Source: Phalacrocorax aristotelis
Taxonomy: Eukaryota; Chordata; Aves; Suliformes; Phalacrocoracidae
Length of the DNA: 64,000 nucleotides
Assembly: GCF_949628215.1 (NCBI RefSeq)
Contig: NC_134281.1
Location: 41,772,512 to 41,836,511 of the forward strand
Reading direction: 5' to 3'
A program made the translations under genes and the position numbers. Positions 14,668 to 26,600 of this stretch are shown piece by piece. How positions within the stretch are numbered: position 1 is the stretch's first letter; the number at the start of each line of letters is the position of its first letter. The notes under the pieces are model-generated. The model was not told the DNA's origin and ran no database searches. It worked only from the letters and a program-made list of their open reading frames with translations.

Positions 14668-17600
14668 GGTCTGCATGCAACTCCCAGTAAGGAGACTGAC
14701 TACTAACTCCACATAAGGTTAGTCTTCATCAGAGTGCTACATTTCATTTCCCCTCTTAAAGAATCCATTCTCATTACAGTGGATTCATGGCCAGTTGATG
14801 GTACTTTACAGTCAATGACCTAAAGGTGTCAGGCAAGAACTGGACTTCACTAGTGTAGGTACACTCAGGACACCAAGTAACACACTTGGTAATCCATGTG
14901 GCGCTGATCCTGCATTTAGATCCCTCCATTCAGAACTGTACATTTCTTAAGAATGTATATTACTAAGGGATTTGTGGATTTAAAAGCATTCACTCCTGTG
15001 CCACAGTTTTGCCACTGATTTCTCTGGGAACTGGATCGACTCCTCTATACTAAGCATTTCTCCTTCAAACATTACCAAATTTGTCTTCGTTATACTCCTT
15101 TCTGCTTTAAGAACTTTTTATAAATTAATCAAAACAAAGAGAGAGATGTACTTTGAGCAAACTCACCACCTGTGTTGGCACGGAAATACTGCAGAATCTA
15201 ATACTCCCACTTCATGTTCTGCCTCTGAATCACTCTTATTTTATCAGATTTATCCAAATAGCACAAACTCAGCTATGAAAAGAATCTTCATGCTAAAGCA
15301 ATAAATATATACCATCCTCAAAACATCAATGTGGACAAATACTGAGAATTCCAAATTTTACATAGCTGGAAACTATCTTAATCTTAAATTACTTACTATT
15401 ATAGTAAGACAACCCTATCCCATCCAAAATGTTGATCTAAAGTCAACAGTTATTTCATCCTCAGTACCCCAATAGTTTTGGTAGCATAATGCATCATACT
15501 AATTTTAGCTGTCAAATTCTGCTAATTATATTTACATACAGTTTGACAATATGGACTACTTTAAAGTACAAATACTATATACTTTGCAACTCACTTTCTG
15601 CCGCTTTTTGGAGGTTTTGGATTTTTAAAGAAAATTAAGACTTTGCTAAGGAAGTTCTAAGAGACCTTAAAAGTACACACACTTCCTCAGAGCACAGGCT
15701 ATCAAAAAGACAAAGATCAATTAAGATACCCAAAAGTAAGTGGGACATCCAATCCTTGATGGAAACTAATATCCAAGTCCCTGCCCTCCCATGATCTTTT
15801 CCAGTTAAGATAACATGCTGGAACTGGGACCTTTGTGGAAACCTATCTTCTCTGCCATCAGAGATGCAGATGAAACAGCATGCTGTTAGAGGAACAATGA
15901 TCTCATCTCACCAGCTACATCTACACTGCGAAATAAAAGACAGCAAGAAGCAAGGTGAAGCATTCAACACCCTGTTCTCCATGCTGTTTAGCTGTTAGTT
16001 CATTCCATGGCTCTGTTTTAGATGACTACAACTAGTGCTCTTCAAGAAAATAGGTACACAGTTCAAAGGATTTTTCACTTTCAGGCACCACTTTCACAAA
16101 TGAATATGGATGTAACTGCACTCCATTCGACTTTCTGCCACCTACACAGTCAACATCATCCCATCAGGTTTTACAGCCTTGTATGCTCCATGCCATTACC
16201 CACCCCACAGCGTGTAACATATATTCTTGGTTGGCATGCAAAGACATAAGATTAAAAATGGCACTGGAATATATAATTTCTTAAACCCACAACGCTACCG
16301 CAATGGTTTTAGGGAAAAAAGCAAGCCAAGTGCCATTTAAAGTAGACAATATCTGCTTGACAGGGTGCTAGGCCTAAGCCTTGTGGAAGTGCAGCTACCT
16401 ATGCTACTTGATCCAGAGCCAGAGATCAGTCTCTGGCCACCTTTTATGTAGCAGTATAGACCTCATTAACAAGGCCACCTAAAAATTTTATACGGGTCTT
16501 TATCCATGAAACTAGATTTCTAATGATGGGATAAGCAAAAGGGGTCCAATCACAAAGAATAATTAGCAAAGAAGAGAACAGAGACAGAAAGTTACTGGGA
16601 CTCAATGGTCAGGGTTAAAGGTTGAACAAAAGATGGGGTTCTCTCAGTCAAACAAGTGGATAACGGGAGTTGATATTAACATTAGAGTCCACATAAGTCA
16701 GTGCTAGAATTCAAATATGTAGTTTAGGCTGTTATGTCATTCCAGTACTATTCCATTCTCAGTAAACTGTTTATTCCAATACTTGCTTGACTCCTAACTT
16801 CACCTAAAGTCCTTATGTAGTAATTGAGATTTTTCCTTAAAACTTGACACAGCTGAGATAACTGGTTGTTAGATCATTTAGTCTCTGAACTTAATACCTT
16901 ACAAAAAAAGATCTAAGTCAAAAGGTCTGCTCATGAAGCAACATGGCTGTTCTCTAAGACACAGAAGAGCATAATGTAAGTTTAAACAGCAGTGCAAATG
17001 TGCTGTAACTATTCAAAAAGATACTGTGACTATTATCATGTATGAAAATTACTCTAACAATCACATTTTATTCCCCCTTTCTCACTGTGACAGTGGTCTT
17101 CAAACCACCATCTGACAGATAGTCCATGGAGAGTAGCTTTGTCCTGTTTGCTTACTTTCCATTTTCCTAGCTGTTATTTCAGATTAAAGACTACCTTTTT
17201 TGCAGCTTTGCATTTAGATGGACATTGTTACAACAGGGACCCCAAGCAATCCAATTAAGCAGGGAAAATATCTCAAGGAAAATGTGCAGGTTAGGATGCG
17301 AGCAACAGTAAGCAAAAGGTTAACAATGCTTTAGGAATCAAATACTAAACTGTTATTCTTGCAGAGGGCATAAGGTGGTGCTATATTCTCTAAATTATCC
17401 CTGTCAAATTACAAAGTGAGGAAGGTAAGAGATGTTTTTTTCAGTTTTGATTTTAGTATGTCTCTTCAATGCATAACACAACTTGGCAAGTAATAGCTAA
17501 TATAGTGGGAAATGTTTGTATTAAAAATTTAATCATAAAGAAATGTTAGGGACTACCTGTTGCTGCCAGTGCCGGTCACTGCCCAAATAAATTGTAATAG

Positions 17601-20600
17601 CAATAGAATGCATTAAGTTATTATTGATTAGTCCACACACTTACGCAGAATTCAAAATAAAAAGCAATGTTTGTGAGAGGAATGGTTCCTATGATTACAG
17701 CAAAGAATTTCAGTTCAGCTCTTTTCCTTGTACAAACCTGTTCCATATGCAGAGAAAAAGTCTTGCTAGTTCAGTTGCATGAGGCTACTTCAAGAATACA
17801 AGTGGGAGCATATAACTGTTTCTTTCAGGAAAAGGACTTTTCTCAGGTATTATGCACTGCACGTACTGGTCTTTCACTGACTTCAGTAGAGCAGAATGCA
17901 AAGGTGAGAATCCTCAGCAGGGATAATTTAGCTAACCAACGCAAAGAGAAGATTTTAGAACTTCTTTTTTTTGTTAATGTCTTTCAATCTTGTCTAAAAC
18001 TTACAAGAAGAATATTTTGCTGAGATTTAAGATCTCCATTAGCCATGCTTTAATTAATTGTGATTCAACTACAGTTGAAACCCAGCAGGTCAACATGTTG
18101 TTTATGCACGTCTGTAGCACTCCTGTAACTGTCTATTGTTTTCTCCTCAAAGTTACGTACATGGCTTTCAACATGTCACAAAACTCCACCGACAAAAAGA
18201 AAACACATGGAAGAATGTACTATGAATACATTCCATGTTTTATAAGGATTTTTAAATCTAGGTGTTCACCATGTTTTGACATCCATGGGTTTATTCTGTC
18301 AGAAATTTAAAGATGGCATTGGTCCAGCTTCATGATGGCAATATTTTTAGACTGTCCCAAAAAGACAGATGAACTGCAGAAAAGAAAAATCTGAATAGAA
18401 GATAAATAAGAAAAATTGTAGGGTGCTAGATTCTGATCTGTAGCCCAAATGAATCACTGTGTATTTATTCATTGATTTTGTCAAAGTTTGTGTTGTGCCC
18501 TTAATAGTAAGGGTTAAAAAAATTAGTAGTTCTACTTAGATCTTTTCATGTTTATTGGTGCTAATCAATATTAATCGATATCTGCAGCTGCTTTTTTTCA
18601 GTCAGTTCTTACTAGCTTGTACAAAGAAAGAGGAATCCAATATTGGAAAACTGTAGGGTGGTTTTATAAACTACATATCATGTTTGAACAAGGTGAAATT
18701 GCAGGTTAAATTGCATGGAGGTCCAGATACCTAAACAGACTGCAAAAAATTCCTTTGAGATTATGTTTTTAAATTTTAATATAGAACAAATGTCACTGTA
18801 TAGCAATGTCGAAGATATAAAGGACTTCAGAGTTCAATAACAAATACAGAGTTGTTATTTGAAACAAAAATGTAACTCATGAGAACAATCAGTTCAGTTT
18901 TCTAGCAGCAGTTATACTATGTGGTCATAACCATTTTTTTCCTTTTATACAGGAGTCTCAAGGTGCACATTTTTAATGTATCCTAGCAGTTTCCAGTTAA
19001 TGCTTTATATTTCTACAGCTATTATTTTCTGTTCAAAGAAAACTAGTAAAGGTTCAGTCAAGAAAGGGAAAACAAAGGAAAAAGATCAATATTAACACTC
19101 TACAAATATTGACTTAGCAAAGTGACTTTGTTGTCTTTCTCCCACAGGAATTTATATTAAATGAGTGATTTATTTAAAAGAAAATACTGATAGAACATAT
19201 TAGTCTAACTAAAAATCAATATTTTCAGGCTGCAGCATATATTTACAAATTAATGCCTAATAAACTGAATACGCTCACAGATCTGTTATTTATTTCCAAT
19301 TACCTTTCATATAAAGGTTTATGGTACACAATCTTTCAGACTACTAAAGCATTTAAAGTTCTCACCAACCTAATAAATTATTAAATTTTAAATTTCTCAA
19401 AAAGTCATTAAACGTTTTATCCAACAGTGGTTTCATTTATTAAAAAAAAACCCACTTTGTTCTATTAAACCTTCACACCTGAAAAATTATTTTCCATAAC
19501 TAGATGTCAGCAAAACCAACAGTATATAAAAATGTTAATAATAATATGTATCAAGAAGCCTCTCACTAGTTTATAGCTGCCCTTGACAAACTATTAATAA
19601 AGCATAAGCTCAAAATCAGAGAAAAACAGTTTCTTATTTAAAATGCAATAACATATGTGCCTAGAGGAAAACAGCATAATTTCAATAAGACTAGCTTACG
19701 TGATACCTTTATTGTGTCTGGCTCAATTAGCTTTGTGTTTCTGTTGCTACTGGCAGCCACGCTGATAGTGGTAGAAATGGATGCTTTGCAACTCTGAGCT
19801 GATGAGGGTCTTGAAGAAGTTCTGCTATCACCTATAAACATAGATATTTAGGTACAATTACATTATTTCAACCCACTCCTAGTGCTATTTATCATAAAGC
19901 CTTACATTTATAGACACACAGAGAAAAAATGGATGACAAGAGCTTCAATCAGATAAGCTGACTTCCCTTATAATTACATAACATTTAATAATTCATTAGC
20001 CAAACATCTTTACTTCCCTGACTGTACATGCCAGGTGAATGGGCATATGAATGGCAGAACCTTGGAACCCAAATCTGCCTGAAGGATAAGAAATTGTTAC
20101 TACATGATTCCATTTACCTTGGAATGAAGGTAAATCTGTCCTAAGTGGATAGGTTTCACCTGCTTCTAATTTAAGGTTATTTCTTTCCAGGACAGTGTAG
20201 ATTCCCTGCCAGGTAGCACATCACTCATGCACAGCTGCCCAGTGCAACTACTTCTAAGCCTTTACTTTCTGGGTCCTTATGTTGGCGCAACTCTACTGGT
20301 ACAACTGTTGATTTAGCTACATAAACTCAGTCTTCATCACTGTTCTGTCATCTTTGCACCTCTTCAGTATTGCCTGGAATTGGAGCAACATTAACAGCAC
20401 ACACTACATACAAATGCAAATATTTCATCTATGGTACCTTTGCAGTCTGTTAGCGTGCGGTCTTTTTCCAGTTTGGGAAGGTTTTTAAGTAAGGAAGAAC
20501 ATTAAACTCTCATATTGATTGTGCTTGAAAAGTGGCCTCGATAACTGAAACAGACAGACTGCTTATTGATAAATGTTTAAGGTTTCATCTCTGATCTGGG

Positions 20601-23600
20601 AAGGGAATAACTTGCCTATGTTGCAACATCCAAGCATTCATTTTCTCTCCTCCCATGTGACTGCATCACACAAGAGTCAACAAAATCCACCCTTAAGAAT
20701 TTGAGAGCTTCAGATCATAGATGCAGCCAAAGTCCATTTGAACATGGGGGTCAGACATTCTACTGAGACATTTATGCAATTGCCACAGGAGAAATGAATA
20801 TTAGTCAATAATATCCTCACCAATCTCAGAAAAATTAAACAAATGCTCAATTTCTCATTGACCCAGAGAATGATCTCCAACAGAATGAAAACTCCTAACA
20901 TGAAAGGTAAATACCTTTTGTTGGTGCTAGTTTGTGATTAGATTTCCTCGAGACTCTTGGTGGTGGTTTTGACACCATGATCCCTTCAGAGGAAGTTTCA
21001 GCTTGACTTCCAAACTGCTGTTGCCTCAATCGACTATCGCCTTCCAGTTTCTCTTGTGCAGCCTTGCAGCACTGCTCACTGGTTGTCATGTAAAAGTCAC
21101 AAAACTTTAGATAAAGAAAAGTCATCTGTTAAGTGAAACATTGTTTCTCACAGCTCTAAGGATCAAAATGAAACATTACTAAGGAAAGGACAGGCCAATA
21201 GATATAATGTATTTTCTCTTAAAGCACAATATTAAGTTTCATTTTCATGAATCAGAGCAACTACTCAAGTGACACAGTAAAATGAAGCCATGATTCAACC
21301 AGGAGGTGCAAATATTGAATAAAAATTAAGCGCGCCTTTCAACCCAAGAGGTGATTTATATTTCTTTCTAGATATTTGAAGACCGATTTTTCTTTAACAC
21401 AGGATTCTTAACAGGGCATTGTTTTTCTCCTGTGAAACTTTATTTATATACAAATCTTTGTGGACTGTTTATTCAGCTCAAAACTTTGTCATTGAGATGA
21501 TATCAAAAAACCTGCTGTTGCATCTTGAAAATAAGATGTTCAACATACACAGTAAATTCCCACACACAAGAAATTATGAAATGTTGCAGACATTGCAACT
21601 GTCACTGATTAGCTAAGTTTGCTGTCAATTATAATCTTTATTGTGCAACTCCTTTAACCCTTACCTTCACACATGCTGTTAGGCTTCATGCTTACTATTA
21701 GGCTCTGCCTAATACATCAAGTTCACTTGCAGCAAGTGACCTTTTCAAGGATAATAGCCAGATAAAGTGAGTGAAACAGAAATATATATCAGCCCACATT
21801 CTGGTATGTAGGCAGCTGGGAGGGGCCTGGGGTTAGGTCATCAATAGACCAACACATGGAGGTGGCATGCATTGTGTTGAAAATGCTAATACTGTCAATA
21901 ACATCAAGCCAGTAACACAAGAACAAATATCACTCTGTTTGCCATACCTTCTTGTAGTCAAGTTTGCCACTGCAGTTAAAGTCAGCTTGTTTAGTAATGG
22001 TACTCACTTCATCCTGAGTCATTTTTTCGCCTCTCTGCAATAAACAGAAAACCTCAGTTTGGATTCCTAGTCAAGAATTTTGTTCACCTATAGTGCACAC
22101 TTTATAAAAACACAAAGAAAGACTCTTAATATCCTTTCAGGGAATCCCATCTTGCAATAGATTTAAATGGATTTTGATTTGAATCCTCAAAAGGTCAACA
22201 TCGTAAAAAATGATGTCCCTACAATGCCGCTAAATGCTAAACAGATAACTGCATCGGTTTAGGCAATTCTGTGGTGTCTTCAGGAAGCCTACCATGAATG
22301 ACACGTCAATTTCAGAAAATCTTCCATAAACTGGGGAATCTCAGCTCCCAGTCATTTTTACTTGTATTGTAGCATGCTAACAACCAAGAGCTAACTTTAT
22401 AATGGTTTGTTTCACTCACTTAGTTGCAGTCTACATCTGCAATTCAGCTCACTAGAAGGGTTACTCCAGGCATGAACTTCCATTGCACCTATTTCTACTT
22501 GGAATCATTAGTATGAAGCCAAAGCAATTTCTCTCCTTTTGGACCCAAGTCTGAAGCTGCATGTCAGAATACCATCTCGAGTGGATGCAAGGTACATCTC
22601 TCGAAAAGAAAGCATGTCTTCCACAAGGTCCTCCAGCAACTTTCTCTACATAGATTCACAGGGTCGTTTGCAATCACAGAGCAATCCATGATTGCTGTAC
22701 AGAAATCTACTTCACATTACTTTTCAGCTATAGATGCATGGTGTAAACTTGGGACTAAAAACTAATGCAGACTTCATTGTTGGCAAGCATGCCATGTGAA
22801 TGTGTGGTCCGGGAGCTATAGTGGATTGCAACAAATCAAATATTGATCCTCCCCTCTTTGAACAGCACCAGTTGCAACTGGACGCAGATCTAGTAAGTTC
22901 TTCAGTCTGGGTTTATATGAAGCAATTCCCTAACTTTATGTAATAATACAGAGTTTAGAGCTCTTCATAGCTTAACTACAGTAGTCCTCAACATCTGTTA
23001 CTTTTATCTTTCTTTATATAAAGAATATTTCTTTACCATTGCAAATATATCTTTTTGTTCATGCAGAATGGGGATTGAAAGTTCTGCCACAATGTCTGAA
23101 GTAAACAAATAATTTTGTTTTATTGGGTCAACCACAACAAATACAGTATGTAAATTGTTTGCTTCTTCTGTCCCAGTTTGCTCTCCTCTACATTACCTTA
23201 AAATTGTTTTATTCTTACTTTTGAGCACTCTACTAGTATTCTACTACTAGTCCATTTTTAATTGTTACTACTCCCTAGAGTTTATGCTGTGCAAGATGAT
23301 TGGCTTTTACAATGAAGGGGGAGTTTTTTGGCTGAAGAGAGCAAAAAACCTGACAGAACAAATAAAGAAAATCATTGTAATCATCTGAGATGGGCATCCG
23401 TATAGTTTAAAGTCGGGGTATCAGCTATGCACCAGCTTGGAAGACTGTTCCATTTCAGGGGTTTTGTTTGCTTGCTTTACAGATCCTCAGAGAGCCCAGA
23501 TTTTAATCTTGTCAACATTTGTCATTCTAACATACTCTTGCTGATGTTGTCTTTAAAGTTCCATCTCCTACATTCTCATATCATCATAAAAATCTCAACT

Positions 23601-26600
23601 GCTATTTAAAAAAAATATCTTTTCTATCCTTTCAGATTATACAATGAAACCTAAAAATATGGTGGCAGTTCAGCAGCTAAATAAGAAGTTCCAGGTATTT
23701 TTAATGTCATTATTTTAAGCCATATTAATGACATGTACAGGTAAGCCTTATGACATTTGCACACTTTGGGTTGATAATGCATAATCTCTAACCAAACTAT
23801 TGACTTACGCTAGCACAGTTTAAGACCCTGATAAACTAACTGTAAGATCCAGTGAAGTCACTGATGTGACAAAACATCATAGCTGTGATAAAACTAAAAC
23901 ACTGACCTTAATATTTTAAGTATAACATAAAAATATTACTTTTTAACTTCGTATCCAAACATACATAGACATAAGTTGTGAGGGGAGAACAGCAAAGGTA
24001 TGTCATTAATTCTCTTGGTAAGAGTTCATAACCCCAAAGGGCTGCAGAAGAGCTGTGTAGAAAATAGAGGGGTTTACACTAATTGAACCAAGGCAGAGTC
24101 ATGTGTGTCCCTTTCTGTTGCTCTACTGCAGTATAGATAGGGTTTCAACAAAGCATTCTGAAAGTATGAAAAGTATTTTTTTTTTCTGCCAGCTTCTACC
24201 TTCAAGGCACAATTGCTGAAAGGGACAGACAGGTTATCGACTGCAAGACTGTAAGGGGAAAAAAAAATGGAAGAAAGATCAGATAATCACAGAAAATTAG
24301 ACAGAAAATTGAAGAAAAACAAAAACCAACAAAAAAAACCCCAACAACACCCAAAACCCCATTAATCAGTTATTGATTCTTTTGAGGAACATGTGTTTGT
24401 ACATTCAGAATAGTTTTACCATCTAATTTCCAAAATCTCTATTAATGATTAAAGATGGATAATTAAGTTTCTGCTAATACTTACCGTTGTAAGAATTTTA
24501 TAAAGTTCATCATGTGAAATATATCCAGTGTTATCTACATCTATCTTTCCAAATGCTTCAAGAAGTTCAGTTTTTGTAGCTGGTTTTTCTTTTTTTAAAA
24601 TAGTACAAAAATCATCAAAATTCAGTGTAGTTGTTTGTGAAGTCCAATATTTATTAACTGTCTTCTGAGATGGATTTCTTCCAGCCTGTTGAAGTACTGA
24701 ACAATAATACACAATATTAACTATATATTCCAGCTGTCAGTAAAGGAATTTTGTCAAAACATCCTTTACTTACTTTCCATGTTCAGGCTTTTTTTTTTTT
24801 TTTTTTAAGGCAAATCAATTCAAAGGAAAAGCGGGTCTGAAGGACAGTTTTGCTTATAGTCTCAATCCTGTACTCTACTGATACAGACTGACTGTGACCT
24901 TCCCTGGCCTTGAATTCTCTGGTTTGTACCAGAGATGTTCAAGCAGCCTGTGGGGCAGATGAGCTCACTCACATATTCTTTTGGAAGGAGTTGTGAAACA
25001 GGCAGTGGCTGGCATCCTAGATCATCCCTCATGAACTACAATCCAGCATAGAGATGTCATATGCTGCACTGCTGAGAATCACACCTGCTTTCTTCTACAG
25101 AAAAAGGAAAAAAACAGAGAGCAGCCTGTCCTTTTGTAACACAACAATATCACAGGAAATATTTTGCTTAAAGCTTTGACTTACTTATGTGCATTGTTCT
25201 ACTAAACTGAATGGGATGTCCCCCTTAAATAAAGTTAACAGATTCAAATAATTAACTAAGGAAAATATCTATTAATTCAAAGTCAGTCTCAAGTGTCTTG
25301 TCTTGACACAAATCTCGAGTGACAAGTGTAAAATTCAGCCCAGTGTCTGTATCCCCTGCCTTAATATCAAGAACCTATTATTTGTAAGCTTGCACATTAT
25401 TAGATCCTATTTCTACTCAGATCCATGGAAGTCTTTCCATTTACTTTGGAAAGAACTGAGATCTAGTGTAGAATTTATCTTAAACAATCCTTTATGTCAC
25501 AACTATACATTTGACCTTATCAATTCAAATTATGCAACATGAATTTCAACTATAAAGGAAATGTGATACCAACAGACATACATTGCTAAAGGCCAACAGC
25601 CAATACCATACATGAAACCAGTCCCATGTACACCTGGTATTCTTCATAATTAATTTGCCAGATCTAGTTAGCCTCTTAAAAGTCTTTACTGAAAGCATCT
25701 TTTCATCATTTTTCAGTGTGGAGACGGCATTATGTTAAACTGAAATTAAATTCTAACACACAGTCTATCTGAAACTGGAGATATGCTTTTATATTGTCCC
25801 ATATAATCAAGTTTTTTTAGTGAAATGCAGAAGATCTTTCATCTTTACCTAGGCTGGCAGTTTGATTTTTAGCCAATTAAGTCTATACCGGCTGAGATCA
25901 GTTCAGTAGCATCTGTGAAATGAGGTGGTAGCATCATTACCATTCTCAGTAGGCAACTGTGTCACCATAAAAACAAACAAACAAAACCAGACACCTTTGT
26001 TGCTAATCTCCAACTGAATGCCAAGGACTAAATAAAGATTTCTGCCCTGTCACCTCTACAAGCAGAGTCAGGAGAATATAGCAAAGCTTACATCTTTATC
26101 CATGCAGCGCTTGGGCACATAGCAATTGTTTAAGGATTTCAATGTCAAGGTCAGCCAAGGGAGGGCAGTCACTCTGTGTATTTGTTTATGTGGATAGCCG
26201 AGTTCCCTGGAATGTCAATATAGCACAGTATTCACTTACATTTAACACAGTCTACTTCAAATATATGACAATTCTCTATTTTTATATATCCTGGGAGATC
26301 AGCACTTCCCATACCCTACATGCCTCCCAAGTCTGTATTTTTGAAAGTTCAATTAGACCACATCTTTTGTTTATACTTCTTTACAGATTGATTCTGCTAA
26401 ACACCTTAAGTAACTTTACACCCCAGGAAATGAAACTACTATCTGTGAATAGGTACAACTCGTACGAATAAAATTTTGCAGGGCCAGTCTCTGGGTGATT
26501 ATTTCGCAGTTCAGAATATTAGCCAAATATCAGGTAGCAAGAGATGGTTAAACACTGGCACAATTCATTTGATAAATGCCAGAATTTACTTAAGGTGTAA

